A DNA stretch of 64,000 nucleotides from Variovorax sp. PAMC26660. Lineage in GTDB: Bacteria > Pseudomonadota > Gammaproteobacteria > Burkholderiales > Burkholderiaceae_C. The notes under the pieces are model-generated. The model did no database searches. It worked only from the letters and a program-made list of their open reading frames with translations, and had not been told where the DNA came from. The stretch covers positions 3,959,501-4,023,500 of the forward strand of contig NZ_CP060295.1 of NCBI RefSeq assembly GCF_014302995.1, given 5' to 3'. Position 1 is the stretch's first letter. Each line of letters opens with the position of its first letter. The position numbers and the translations under genes are program-made. This document shows positions 42,109-51,113 of the stretch, piece by piece.

Positions 42109-43118
42109 GCGGCCTCCTTCATCGGTTGTTTGTTGGCGTGGGCCATGGCTGCTTCGCGCACCCACTCGCCGTCTTCCCATGCGTCCACACGGGCTTGCAG
42201 ACGCTCGCGGTTGCAGGGGCCGTCACCGCCCACCACGCGCCAGAACTCGCTCCAGTCGATGGCGCCGAAGTCGTGCGCCTGGCGCTCTTCGTTCCACTTC
42301 AGATCGGGGTCGGGCAAGGTCACGCCGAGAATGCGCGCCTGCTCGACGGCGGCGTCGATGAACTTCTGGCGCAGCTCGTCGTTGCTGAAGCGCTTGATGC
42401 CCCAGCGCATCGACTGCGCGCTGTTGGGCGACTGGTCATCCGGCGGGCCGAACATCATGATCGAGGGCCACCACCAGCGGTTGACCGCGTCCTGCACCAT
42501 CGCCTTCTGCGCGTCGGTGCCGTGGGTCATCATCGTCAGGAGGGCTTCGTAGCCCTGGCGTTGGTGAAAGCTCTCCTCGCGGCAAATGCGGATCATGGCG
42601 CGCGCATACGGCGCATACGAGCAGCGGCAGATCGGCACCTGGTTCATGATCGCCGCGCCATCGACCAGCCAGCCGATGGTGCCCATGTCGGCCCAGGTCA
42701 GCGTCGGGTAGTTGAAGATCGAGCTGTACTTGGCTTTGCCGCTGTGCAGCGCATCGAACATCTGGTCGCGCGAGGTGCCCAGCGTTTCGGCGGCGGCATA
42801 CAGGTAGAGGCCGTGGCCGCCTTCGTCCTGCACCTTGGCCAGCAGGATGGCCTTGCGCTTGAGCGTGGGCGCGCGGCTGATCCAGTTGCCCTCGGGCAGC
42901 ATGCCGACGATTTCGGAATGCGCATGCTGGCTGATCTGTCGCACCAGCGTCTTGCGGTAGTGCTCGGGCATCCAGTCTTTGGCCTCGATGAAATCGCCGG
43001 CGTCGATGTGCGCATCGAAGCGCTCTTCGAGCCGCATTTCCTCGGCGGAGCGCACGGCTTTTTTCTTCTTGTCGTCGCCGGCGTCCTTGCCCATGGTGTC
43101 CATTGCCTGGGTGTACAT
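42105..43118 (-). CDS. paaA: PaaA, phenylacetyl-CoA epoxidase catalytic subunit
   Basis: 337 residues from the ATG at 43118 ([14 protein letters not shown]), with AAGGA eight to nine bases upstream. The di-iron ligand blocks are present: a Glu in helix 1, [10 protein letters not shown] (about 107) and [14 protein letters not shown] (about 186). With PaaB, C and E it converts phenylacetyl-CoA to the 1,2-epoxide. Confidence 0.95.
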   Translation of the reverse strand: MYTQAMDTMGKDAGDDKKKKAVRSAEEMRLEERFDAHIDAGDFIEAKDWMPEHYRKTLVRQISQHAHSEIVGMLPEGNWISRAPTLKRKAILLAKVQDEGGHGLYLYAAAETLGTSRDQMFDALHSGKAKYSSIFNYPTLTWADMGTIGWLVDGAAIMNQVPICRCSYAPYARAMIRICREESFHQRQGYEALLTMMTHGTDAQKAMVQDAVNRWWWPSIMMFGPPDDQSPNSAQSMRWGIKRFSNDELRQKFIDAAVEQARILGVTLPDPDLKWNEERQAHDFGAIDWSEFWRVVGGDGPCNRERLQARVDAWEDGEWVREAAMAHANKQPMKEAA

Positions 43119-43162
43119 GTGCGTGTCCTTTGCAAAGAGAGTTGAAACAGCGGCGTGCGCGT

Positions 43163-44476
43163 TCAGCGCGGCCGGGTGTCGACGACGCGCCGGGCCTTGC
43201 CGGTCTGCGTGCGTTCGATGGAATCGGGGTCGAACACGCGCACCGTGGTCGAGATGCCGACCAGCGTCTTCACGCGGTCCTGCACCCAGCCGGCGATGGC
43301 TTTGCGTTCGGCTTCGTCGACGCGCGAATGGGGCTGCAGTTCGCAGTGCACTTCGACCTCGTCGAGCAGGCCGTCGCGGCGCACATGCACCTGGTAGAGG
43401 CCCGAGAGGCGCTCGTGCGCGAGCACGATTTCTTCCACCTGCGTGGGGAAGACGTTGACGCCGCGGATGATCATCATGTCGTCGCTGCGCCCGACGATCT
43501 TGCCCATGCGGCGGAAGGCGCGCGAGGTGGGCGGCAGCAGGCGCGTGAGGTCGCGCGTGCGATAGCGAACGATCGGCATGGCCTCTTTGCTGAGCGAGGT
43601 GAAGACCAGTTCGCCTTCTTCGCCGTCGGCCTTCAGCTCGCCGGTCTCGGGGTCGATGATCTCGGGATAGAAGTGGTCTTCCCAGATCACGGGGCCGTCC
43701 TTGCTCTCGACGCATTCGCTGGCAACGCCGGGGCCCATCACTTCCGACAGGCCGTAGATGTCGACCGCGTCGATGCCAGCCTTGGCTTCGATGTCGCGGC
43801 GCATCGCCTCGGTCCAGGGCTCGGCGCCGAAGATGCCGATCTTGAGTGAGCTGTCTTTGGCGCTCAGTCCTTGCCGCTCGAACTGCTCGATGATCACCTG
43901 CATGTAGCTGGGCGTGACCATGATGATGTCGGGCTTGAAGTCCTGGATCAGTTGCACCTGCTTCTCGGTCTGGCCGCCCGACATGGGGATGACGGTGCAG
44001 CCCGCGCGCTCGGCACCGTAGTGCGCGCCGAGGCCGCCGGTGAAGAGGCCATAGCCGTAGGCCACATGGATCATGTCGCCGGCACGGCCGCCCGCTGCGC
44101 GGATCGAGCGCGCGACGAGGTCGGCCCAGGTGTCGATGTCGTTCTTGGTGTAACCCACCACCGTCGGCTTGCCGGTGGTGCCCGACGATGCATGGATGCG
44201 CGCGACCTGCGTGCGCGGCACCGCGAACATGCCGAAGGGGTAGTTGTCGCGCAGGTCGGTCTTCACCGTGAACGGAAACTTCGACAGATCGGCGAGCGAC
44301 TTCAGGTCGTTCGGGTGCACGCCCTTGGCATCGAAGGCCTTGCGGTAATGCGGCACGTTGTCGTAGGCGCGTTGCAGCGTAGCGCGCAGGCGGGTGAGCT
44401 GCAGCGCGGTGATCTCGTCGCGGCTTGCGGTTTCGATGGCTTCGAGTTCGCCGGGTGCTGGGTGTCTGGCTGTCAT
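43163..44476 (-). CDS. paaK: PaaK, phenylacetate-CoA ligase
   Basis: 437 residues, standard length. ATP loop [17 protein letters not shown] (about 94-110), [15 protein letters not shown] (about 238), [11 protein letters not shown] and the [21 protein letters not shown] hinge (about 330). It activates phenylacetate to phenylacetyl-CoA, the first step and the inducer of PaaR-type control. It lies 44 bp upstream of paaA. Confidence 0.95.
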   Translation of the reverse strand: MTARHPAPGELEAIETASRDEITALQLTRLRATLQRAYDNVPHYRKAFDAKGVHPNDLKSLADLSKFPFTVKTDLRDNYPFGMFAVPRTQVARIHASSGTTGKPTVVGYTKNDIDTWADLVARSIRAAGGRAGDMIHVAYGYGLFTGGLGAHYGAERAGCTVIPMSGGQTEKQVQLIQDFKPDIIMVTPSYMQVIIEQFERQGLSAKDSSLKIGIFGAEPWTEAMRRDIEAKAGIDAVDIYGLSEVMGPGVASECVESKDGPVIWEDHFYPEIIDPETGELKADGEEGELVFTSLSKEAMPIVRYRTRDLTRLLPPTSRAFRRMGKIVGRSDDMMIIRGVNVFPTQVEEIVLAHERLSGLYQVHVRRDGLLDEVEVHCELQPHSRVDEAERKAIAGWVQDRVKTLVGISTTVRVFDPDSIERTQTGKARRVVDTRPR

Positions 44477-44491
44477 GGTGTGGATGTCTCC

Positions 44492-44935
44492 TCAGGCAGC
44501 GACGGCGGGGCGGCCCTTGGCCGTGTACGAGCGGCCGCGAAACATCGCGATGCGCTCGCCGCGCTGGTTGGTGATTTCGGTGTCGTACACGCCGGTGCGG
44601 CCGGCCTTCGACACTTCGAAGCAGCGTGCGGTGAGCAGGTCGCCTTCGCGCGCGGGTGCGATGAAGTCGATCGAGAAGCCCGAGGCCACGGTCAGCTCGT
44701 TGTACGAGTTGCAGGCGAAGGCGAAAGTGGAATCGGCCAGCGTGGCCATGAATCCGCCGTGGCAGGTGGCGTGGCCGTTGAGCATGTCGGGGCGCACCTG
44801 CATTTCGATGGTGGCCTGGCCGGGGCCGACCTCGACGATGCGCATGCCGAGGCCCTTGGTGGCGTTGTCATTCGCGAGCATGCCGTCGCGGACGTACTCG
44901 GCCGTTTGTTGCGGTGTGCGGTGGGTGTCGGTCAT
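44492..44935 (-). CDS. paaI: PaaI, hydroxyphenylacetyl-CoA thioesterase
   Basis: 147 residues, hotdog fold: [26 protein letters not shown], then the catalytic [18 protein letters not shown] (about 58-75). It hydrolyses dead-end ring-hydroxylated CoA esters and so releases trapped CoA. It lies 15 bp before paaK and downstream of the second structured element. Confidence 0.93.
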   Translation of the reverse strand: MTDTHRTPQQTAEYVRDGMLANDNATKGLGMRIVEVGPGQATIEMQVRPDMLNGHATCHGGFMATLADSTFAFACNSYNELTVASGFSIDFIAPAREGDLLTARCFEVSKAGRTGVYDTEITNQRGERIAMFRGRSYTAKGRPAVAA

Positions 44936-45006
44936 CCTGGGTTACCTGTGCTCAGCTTGTGTTCTTGGTGCTGCTGTTTGGGGCGGGTTCGGGTTCATTC
45001 AGGGCG

Positions 45007-45219
45007 GGTGCGAATGACAGCAGGTGCTCCCCTCCGCGAATGTCCCCCGCTTCGCTCCTCCTTTATTTCGCTGCGGGGAGCACCTGGCGTCATTCGCACA
45101 GGGGCAGGCTGCTGGTGATCGCCGATCAACCACCGCTCTGTCCAACGCTCACGTCGATACGGGGCTCTTTTTCGCGAAATAAAGGAGGAGCGAAGCGGGG
45201 GACATTCGCGAAAAAGAGC
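45007..45219. repeat. Structured repeat element, copy 2 (two hairpins with complementary loops)
   Basis: Arm A 45007-45032 pairs with A' 45075-45099. B is 45036-45071 and B' 45174-45209, perfect 36-bp reverse complements. C 45164-45178 pairs with C' 45205-45219. B, B', C and C' are identical to copy 1. In stem A the copies differ by a paired change: CGGGTGC with GCACCCG in copy 1, CAGGTGC with GCACCTG here. It fills the 367-bp gap between paaG and paaI, in the same orientation as copy 1; no gene is supported there. Confidence 0.85.
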
Positions 45220-45302
45220 ACCGTGTCGGCGTGAGCTACGCCCCGAACAGCAGCGCCGAAACCGGACAACATCACGACAAGCAAGAAAACGAGCCGTCAT
45301 AC

Positions 45303-46106
45303 CTAGCGATCCGTGAACACCGGCGCCCGCTTCGCGCGGAAAGCTTCGACGCCTTCGCGGTAGTCGTTGGCGTTGCCCATCTCGCGTTGAATGCGGGATT
45401 CTTCGGCGAGTGCTGTGCTCAGGTCCATGTCTTGCGCGGCAGCCATGGCCTGGCGCGTGGCGACGAGCGCGCGGGTCGGCATGCCGGCCAGCTTCAACGC
45501 GAGTGCGGCGGCCGTTTCGGCCAGCGCCGCGTCGTCCACGCATTGCCAGATCAGGCCGATGCGAGCGGCTTCCTCGGCCGGCAGCTTGTCGCCCAGCATC
45601 GCGATGCCGAGCGCGCGAGCAGAGCCTACGAGGCGGGGCAGCAGCCAGGTGCCACCGGTGTCCGGCACCAGGCCGATGCGAGTGAAAGCCTGGATGAAAC
45701 TGGCCGAGCGCGCCGCCACGACAAGGTCGCAACACAGTGCGAGGTTGGCGCCCGCTCCGGCGGCAACGCCGTTCACGGCTGCGATCACCGGCACCGGCAT
45801 CGAACGCAGACGGGCCACCAACGGGGCGTAGTAAGTGGAGATGACATGGCCCAGGTCCTTGGGCGCTGCACCGGGCGTGGGGTCGGGCGCGACGGACGGG
45901 TCGGCCAAGTCTTGCCCGGCGCAGAAGGCACGGCCGGCACCCGTGAGCACCACGCAGCGCACGTTGTCGTCCTGCGCCGCCAACTCCAGCGCCGCCATCA
46001 ACTCGGCATGCAGTTCCGTCGTGAAGCTGTTGAGCGCCGCGGGCCGGTTGAGGCTCAGTGTGCGTACCGCGCCGGCGTTGCTGGTGAGTACCAAAGGATC
46101 ACTCAT
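45303..46106 (-). CDS. paaG: PaaG, ring-1,2-epoxyphenylacetyl-CoA isomerase
   Basis: 267 residues, crotonase family. CoA oxyanion segments GAGRAFCAGQDLAD (about 56-69) and NGVAAGAGANLALCCD (about 108-123). The catalytic Asp is in RIGLVPDTGGTWLLPR (about 142-147). It converts the epoxide to oxepin-CoA. It is the first gene of the minus-strand paa string, with the PaaR-type operator just upstream. Its partners paaF, paaH and paaJ are not in the window. Confidence 0.92.
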   Translation of the reverse strand: MSDPLVLTSNAGAVRTLSLNRPAALNSFTTELHAELMAALELAAQDDNVRCVVLTGAGRAFCAGQDLADPSVAPDPTPGAAPKDLGHVISTYYAPLVARLRSMPVPVIAAVNGVAAGAGANLALCCDLVVAARSASFIQAFTRIGLVPDTGGTWLLPRLVGSARALGIAMLGDKLPAEEAARIGLIWQCVDDAALAETAAALALKLAGMPTRALVATRQAMAAAQDMDLSTALAEESRIQREMGNANDYREGVEAFRAKRAPVFTDR

Positions 46107-46160
46107 GGCTTGTGTCTCTCATCCTGTGTGGGGGGGCGGATCGGCTCGCAAACACTATTG

Positions 46161-46174
46161 ACCGACCGTTCGGT
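46161..46174. promoter_or_regulatory. PaaR-type operator between paaG and paaY
   Basis: ACCGACCGTTCGGT fits the core ACCGNNCGNNCGGT of TetR-type PaaR operators described in other bacteria. It lies in the 151-bp divergent region between paaG (start 46106) and paaY (start 46258), with paaR downstream. PaaR bound here would repress both directions until phenylacetyl-CoA is made. Confidence 0.75.
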
Positions 46175-46257
46175 TGATTTTAGGATCGACCGCAATCCCG
46201 ACACAAGCGGGTTGATTCAGGGCAAACCCTGAGCCCCACGAAAAGGAGACTGACCGA

Positions 46258-46860
46258 ATGCCCAGCTATTCCATCGACGGCGTGATCCCGGTCGTTCACC
46301 CGAGCGCGTACGTGCACCCCACGGCCGTGCTGATCGGCGACGTGATCGTCGGCCCCCACTGCTATGTGGGCCCCTGCGCCAGCCTGCGCGGCGACTTCGG
46401 CCGCATCGTGCTGCAGGAGGGCTCGAACGTGCAGGACCACTGCTGCGTGCACGGCTTTCCCGACAACGACACGGTGATCGAGGTCAACGGCCACATCGGC
46501 CACGGCGCGATATTGCACAGCTGCATCGTGCGGCGGGATGCGCTGGTGGGCATGAATGCGGTGGTGATGGACGAGGCCGAGATCGGCGAACAGGCCATCG
46601 TTGCGGCCTGCGCCTTCGTGCCGGCTGGCATGAAGGTGCCGGCGCGCTCGCTGGTGGCCGGCATTCCGGCGAAGGTGAAGCGCGAGCTGAGCGAGGACGA
46701 GATCGCCTGGAAGCTCGAAGGCACCCACACCTACCAGGCGCTGACGGTGCGCAGCCTCGCGAGCCTGCATGAAGTGGCGCCGCTCGCCGAGGTGGAACAA
46801 GACCGGCCGCGCTTGCCGGCGACCGACGTGCGTTCGCTCATTGCCACGCGGCGCGGCTAG
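46258..46860 (+). CDS. paaY: PaaY, hexapeptide-repeat thioesterase/gamma-carbonic anhydrase-like protein
   Basis: 200 residues, AAGGAGA before the ATG. Left-handed beta-helix with the metal histidines in DHCCVHGF and [12 protein letters not shown] (about 60-90), then [13 protein letters not shown] and a C-terminal helix. In other bacteria PaaY hydrolyses dead-end CoA thioesters (e.g. of ring-opened intermediates), protecting the pathway together with PaaI. Followed 69 bp later by paaR. Confidence 0.92.
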   Translation: MPSYSIDGVIPVVHPSAYVHPTAVLIGDVIVGPHCYVGPCASLRGDFGRIVLQEGSNVQDHCCVHGFPDNDTVIEVNGHIGHGAILHSCIVRRDALVGMNAVVMDEAEIGEQAIVAACAFVPAGMKVPARSLVAGIPAKVKRELSEDEIAWKLEGTHTYQALTVRSLASLHEVAPLAEVEQDRPRLPATDVRSLIATRRG

Positions 46861-46929
46861 CTGGCGCCCGATCCGCTTCGTGCAAGATCGCGCGTTGCCC
46901 TCAACCGCTCACTCCAGGAACCAGACCCG

Positions 46930-47583
46930 ATGCCGCGTGGAAGATCCGCCACCTACGACGACCAGCGTGAACTGATCCTTGCGCAGGCGGCCCAGCTGTT
47001 CGCGCGCCGGGGCTATCCCGCCACGTCCATGAACCAGGTGGCCGAGGCCTGCAATCTCTCGAAGGCCACGCTCTATCACTACTACAAGGACAAGAGCAGC
47101 CTGCTGATCAGCATTGCCGAGACGCACGTGTCGAAGCTGGCCGCGCTGGTGGCCGAGGAAGAGGCATCGACCCACACCGACGAACAGCGCTTGCGCCGCT
47201 TCATCTACCGCATCGTCGAGGAATACGCCGGCGCGCAGGACGCGCACCGCGTGCTGACCGACGACGTGCGCTTCCTGGAAGAGGCCGACCGCGAGCGTGT
47301 GCTCGACAAGGAGCGCGAGGTGGTCGCGGGCTTTGCGCGTGCGGTCTCCGCGCTGAGGCCGGGCGCGCCGAGCGATGACCTCGCCAAGCCGCTGACCATG
47401 CTGTTGTTCGGCATGATCAACTGGATGTTCACCTGGATGAAGCCCGGCGGAACACTCGACCACGCGGCGATTGCGCCGATCGTGGCCGATCTGTTCCTGG
47501 GTGGCATCGGGGCGGTCAAGTCGCCGGACTACGCGGCGATCGCGGCCAAGGCCGTTCAGGCAGCCAAGGCCGCCACGGAATAG
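46930..47583 (+). CDS. paaR: PaaR, TetR family regulator of phenylacetate breakdown
   Basis: 217 residues. Helix-turn-helix at about 14-55 (ILAQAAQLFARRGYPATSMNQVAEACNLSKATLYHYYKDKSSLL), then a ligand domain. Position beside paaY and a matching operator identify it as the TetR-type PaaR used by betaproteobacteria and not the GntR-type PaaX. Its end overlaps the convergent SDR gene by 28 bp. Confidence 0.88.
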   Translation: MPRGRSATYDDQRELILAQAAQLFARRGYPATSMNQVAEACNLSKATLYHYYKDKSSLLISIAETHVSKLAALVAEEEASTHTDEQRLRRFIYRIVEEYAGAQDAHRVLTDDVRFLEEADRERVLDKEREVVAGFARAVSALRPGAPSDDLAKPLTMLLFGMINWMFTWMKPGGTLDHAAIAPIVADLFLGGIGAVKSPDYAAIAAKAVQAAKAATE

Positions 47584-48368
47584 CGCGCCGCCGGCTTGCC
47601 GTTCTGCGAGGCGGTGAACAGCTTGGCGCTCGCGTCGGTGAAGTTGGCGAGCAGGGCGGCGTCGTTCACCGACGGCAGGGTGATCGCTTCGCCCAGGTCG
47701 AGCCCGGCCAGCGCGGCGTCCACGCAATCTTCGGCGGCCATGATGGTGCCCTCGGCCAGTGCCGACATCGGCACGCCCGACAGCTCCCAGATGTCGGTGG
47801 CCGTGGCGGCCGGCAACACCAGTTGCACCTTCACGCCGGTGCCCGTCACTTCGTCCTGCAGCCCGCGCGTGAAGGCCACCACGAAGGCCTTGGTGCCGCT
47901 GTAGATGCTGCTGATCGGCAGCGTGTGAAAGCCCAGCACCGAACCGATGTTGACCAGCGTGCCGCGGTTGCGCGCCTTGAAAGCCGGCAGCACCGCATGG
48001 CTCAGGCGGGCGAGGGCGAGGATGTTCACGTCGAGCATCTGTTGCATCTGTTCGGTGGTGGTCTGCGCGACGGGCGCCAGCGTCGAGGTGCCGGCGTTGT
48101 TGACCAGCAGCGTGATCGCGGGGTCGGCGGCAACGACGGCGGCCACGCGTTCGAGGTCGTCGGCAGCGCCCAGGTCGGCCACCAGCGTTTGCACCTTCAC
48201 GCCGTATTCGGCGCGCAGGGCCTTCGCCACTTCTTCCAGCCGGTCGCCGCGTCGCGCGACCAGCAGCAGGTCGTGGCCGCGACGGGCCAGGCGGTCCGCG
48301 TAAATCTTGCCGAGACCGGCCGAAGCGCCTGTGACGACGGCGGTACCGAGGGTTGCTTGTTCGCTCAT
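47556..48368 (-). CDS. SDR family oxidoreductase
   Basis: 270 residues from the ATG at 48368; a TTG five codons earlier is less likely. Classical SDR with TGASAGLGKIYADRLARRG (about 14-32), NNAGTSTLAP (about 90) and IGSVLGFHTLPISSIYSGTKAFV (catalytic Ser/Tyr/Lys, about 138-160). Substrate unknown. It is divergent from a TetR gene with two strong palindromes between, so it is probably its target. Confidence 0.85.
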   Translation of the reverse strand: MSEQATLGTAVVTGASAGLGKIYADRLARRGHDLLLVARRGDRLEEVAKALRAEYGVKVQTLVADLGAADDLERVAAVVAADPAITLLVNNAGTSTLAPVAQTTTEQMQQMLDVNILALARLSHAVLPAFKARNRGTLVNIGSVLGFHTLPISSIYSGTKAFVVAFTRGLQDEVTGTGVKVQLVLPAATATDIWELSGVPMSALAEGTIMAAEDCVDAALAGLDLGEAITLPSVNDAALLANFTDASAKLFTASQNGKPAARYSVAALAA

Positions 48369-48401
48369 TTCGAATCCATTCAAAGGTGGTTTGATTCAAA
48401 G

Positions 48402-48417
48402 CATGATGACTATCATG
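48402..48417. promoter_or_regulatory. TetR operator 1 between the SDR and TetR genes
   Basis: CATGAT-GACT-ATCATG, a perfect 6-bp dyad, 33 bp before the SDR start. It shares its core with the larger site at 48430-48451, which suggests both bind the same dimer. Confidence 0.7.
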
Positions 48418-48429
48418 TTTGAGGTGGCG

Positions 48430-48451
48430 AAGCATGATGGGTATCATGCTT
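48430..48451. promoter_or_regulatory. TetR operator 2 between the SDR and TetR genes
   Basis: AAGCATGAT-GGGT-ATCATGCTT, a perfect 9-bp dyad in the 129-bp divergent region. With the site at 48402 the centre-to-centre distance is about 31 bp, three helical turns, which allows side-by-side binding on one face of the DNA. Confidence 0.75.
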
Positions 48452-48497
48452 AACGTCAAACGAGGTCTTGAAGTACCCCGGAACAGGAAGAGGTCAC

Positions 48498-49082
48498 ATG
48501 CGATACCCCCCAGCAGAAACCGCCGAAAAGCACCAGAAGATCCTGGACGAAGCCTCGCGCCTGTTCAAGGAGCGCGGCTTCGATGGCGTCAGCGTGAGCG
48601 AGATCATGAAAGCCACCGGCCTCACGCACGGGCCCTTCTACAACCACTTCGCCTCGAAGGAGGCGCTGATGGCCGAGTGCATCGACCACGCCTCGGCCGC
48701 CGCGCTGGCCCAGATCGACAGCGTGGCCGAAACGCCCGATGGCCTGCTGGCCTACATGCGCGCCTACCTGAGTGCCGACCACCGCGACGACCGCGGCCAG
48801 GGCTGCCTGATGGCGGCATTTGCGGAGCAGACGGGGCGCGAACAGGGTTTGAGCGCGTCGCTGACGGCGCACCTCAAGGCCACCATCGAGCGCTTCACCA
48901 AACACTTTCCGTGGCGCACGAAGAAGGCGGCACGCTCCGACGCGATCCTGATGCTCGCCGCCATGCTGGGCGGCGTGGTGATTGCCCGTGCCGTGAATGA
49001 CAAGGCCCTGTCGGACGAAGTGCTGGAGGAGGTCCGGACAGGGCTCGAGCGCCTGGCGTCGAAGTCCGCCACGGGCGCTTGA
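48498..49082 (+). CDS. TetR family transcriptional regulator
   Basis: 194 residues from the ATG at 48498, with AGGAAGAGG upstream; the frame is open to 48468. Helix-turn-helix at about 11-55 (ILDEASRLFKERGFDGVSVSEIMKATGLTHGPFYNHFASKEAL) and a TetR C-terminal domain with GCLMAAFAEQTG. It resembles the AcuR/RutR-like group that often controls one neighbouring oxidoreductase. Two palindromes upstream are its probable binding sites. Confidence 0.88.
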   Translation: MRYPPAETAEKHQKILDEASRLFKERGFDGVSVSEIMKATGLTHGPFYNHFASKEALMAECIDHASAAALAQIDSVAETPDGLLAYMRAYLSADHRDDRGQGCLMAAFAEQTGREQGLSASLTAHLKATIERFTKHFPWRTKKAARSDAILMLAAMLGGVVIARAVNDKALSDEVLEEVRTGLERLASKSATGA

Positions 49083-49089
49083 AAGAGGC

Positions 49090-50127
49090 CTAAAGAATCC
49101 GGTTGAACCAGAGCAGCGACAGCCCCGCCGACAGCAGCGTGAGCACCGCCGCGCCGAGAGCGAACAGCGCCGAGATTTCGGTTTCCTTTTTCTCCACGGT
49201 GAGCCTGGTGCTCAGCGTTTCGTAGACCTTCTTCAGGTCGTTCGCGGTGCCGGCGTAGAAGTAGTCGGCCTGCGTTTTCTGGGCGATGGCCTTGAGCGTG
49301 TCTTCGTCCAGCCGCACGCGCATCGACCAACCCTCGAAGCCGATGGTTTCGCCATCGACCGTGCCCACGCCCACCGTGTAGATGCGCACGCCACGGTCGG
49401 CCGCTGCCTTGGCGGCATCGAGCGGATCGACGCCGGTGGTGCGCTGGCCGTCGGTCAGCATGATGATTGCGGCCGATGTGTACGAGCCGGGCGCGACGGG
49501 CGTGAATTCCTTGAGCTTTTTCTCCGTCTGGTCGAGCGGCACGCCGCGCTGGCGGCTTGGCGCGCTGAACTGCTCGACATCGATGCCGGCATCGGGGAAC
49601 AGCGTGGCGAGCGACACCACGATGGCGTTGCCCGTGGCCGTGGCGCGCTGCAACTGGAAGCTGTCGATGGCCGTCACGAGGTCGTCGTGGTTGGTGGTGG
49701 GCAACTGCGCCACCTGTGCGCTGCCCGCGAAAGCGACGATGCCCACCTTCACGCTGCGCGGCAGGTCCTTGATGAAGCTCTTGGCCGCTTCCTGCGCCGC
49801 CACCAGCCGGTTGGGCAGCACATCGGCCGCGCGCATGCTGCCCGACACGTCCATCGCCAGGATGATGGTCTGCTGGTTCGACGGCAGCACCACCACCGCC
49901 ATCGGCCGCGCGGCGGCCACCAGCATCGCGGCCATGGCCAGCAGGAACAGCAGGGGTGGGATGTGGCGCCGGATGCTCTGTCCGGTGCCGATGGCTTCGC
50001 GCACGATCGACAGGCTGGCATAGCGCACCGCCAGCTTCTTCTTGCGCCGGATCAGCCACAGGTACAGCAGGATCAGCAGCGGCAACGCAGCCAGCAGCCA
50101 GAGGAATTGAGGCCAGAGAAAGTTCAT
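49090..50127 (-). CDS. VWA domain membrane protein (BatA-like)
   Basis: 345 residues. Two N-terminal membrane helices (about 7-25 and 57-77), a VWA domain with intact metal site AMDVSGSMRAADV (about 89) and IIMLTDGQRTTG (about 222), and a C-terminal helix (about 320-342). It overlaps the DUF58 stop by ATGA. MoxR-DUF58-VWA sets are chaperone-like systems that mature or activate protein complexes at the membrane. Confidence 0.88.
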   Translation of the reverse strand: MNFLWPQFLWLLAALPLLILLYLWLIRRKKKLAVRYASLSIVREAIGTGQSIRRHIPPLLFLLAMAAMLVAAARPMAVVVLPSNQQTIILAMDVSGSMRAADVLPNRLVAAQEAAKSFIKDLPRSVKVGIVAFAGSAQVAQLPTTNHDDLVTAIDSFQLQRATATGNAIVVSLATLFPDAGIDVEQFSAPSRQRGVPLDQTEKKLKEFTPVAPGSYTSAAIIMLTDGQRTTGVDPLDAAKAAADRGVRIYTVGVGTVDGETIGFEGWSMRVRLDEDTLKAIAQKTQADYFYAGTANDLKKVYETLSTRLTVEKKETEISALFALGAAVLTLLSAGLSLLWFNRIL

Positions 50128-51113
50128 GCTGCCACCGCCTTCAGGCCAGCCAGGCCGATGCGCGTGCGGCGCTTACGCATATCGGCGAAACGAACGATGG
50201 CTTCCACCAGATCGTCGTTGGTCGAGAGTTCGAGCGCATCGACGCCGGCCTTGGCGAGCGCCGCGCGCAGGGCGGTTTCGCGCTCGGCTGCCAGGCGTGC
50301 GAAGCGTTTGCGAAAGCCGGCATCGTGGGTGTCGACCCAGAGCTGTTCGCCGGTCTCGGCATCGCGCAGCGGCACCAGGCCGAGGTCGGGCAGTTCCAGT
50401 TCGAGCGGGTCGAACAGGCGCACCGCGATCACTTCATGGCGCTGCACCAACTGGCCCAGCGGGCGTTCCCAGCCTGGCTCGCTGAGGAAGTCGGACACCA
50501 CGAACACGGTGGAGCGGCGCGGCATCAGCGTGGCGGCCGATTTCAGCAGTTCGTCGAGGCGGGTCATGCCTTTTTGCGTGGGCGCGGCCTCGGCCTTGTC
50601 GGCGCGGCGCTCCATCGCGTGCAGCAGGTGCAGCACGTGGCGGCGACCGCTGCGCGGCGGAATCACCGCTTCGAGGTCCTTGCCGTAGACCAGCGCGCCG
50701 ACGCGGTTGCCGTGCCGCGTGAGCAGGCGCGCCAGCACGCCGACGAAGCCGGCGGAGATTTCGCGCTTGGCCTTCAGGCCAGAGCCGAAGTCGACCGAAC
50801 GGCTCAGGTCGAGCACGAACCAGGCGGCCATCTCGCGGTCTTCGGTGAACACGCGCACGTGCGGCACCTGCAGCCGTGCGGTGACGTTCCAGTCGATGTG
50901 GCGCACGTCGTCGTGGTGCTGGTATTCGCGCAGGTCGGCCAGATCGAGGCCGACGCCGCGCATCAGCGTGCGGTAGTCGCCCTGCAGCAGGCCGTCGAGG
51001 CGGCGGATGACGGTCCATTCGAGCCGGCGCAACGCGCGCTCCGCCCCTCCGGCTTGTGCGGCGAGCCGTTCGTCGTTCGCGGCCTCGGGGGCCTTACGCC
51101 ACCAGCTTTTCAT
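50124..51113 (-). CDS. DUF58 domain protein
   Basis: 329 residues from the ATG at 51113; a GTG at 51146 is an in-frame alternative, and neither has a strong ribosome site. DUF58 core with GVGLDLADLREYQHHDDVRHIDWNVTAR (about 53-80) and a VWA-like region with VLDLSRSVDFGSG. It overlaps the end of the MoxR gene by 20 bp and the start of the VWA gene by 4 bp. Acts with MoxR and the VWA protein. Confidence 0.88.
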   Translation of the reverse strand: MKSWWRKAPEAANDERLAAQAGGAERALRRLEWTVIRRLDGLLQGDYRTLMRGVGLDLADLREYQHHDDVRHIDWNVTARLQVPHVRVFTEDREMAAWFVLDLSRSVDFGSGLKAKREISAGFVGVLARLLTRHGNRVGALVYGKDLEAVIPPRSGRRHVLHLLHAMERRADKAEAAPTQKGMTRLDELLKSAATLMPRRSTVFVVSDFLSEPGWERPLGQLVQRHEVIAVRLFDPLELELPDLGLVPLRDAETGEQLWVDTHDAGFRKRFARLAAERETALRAALAKAGVDALELSTNDDLVEAIVRFADMRKRRTRIGLAGLKAVAA

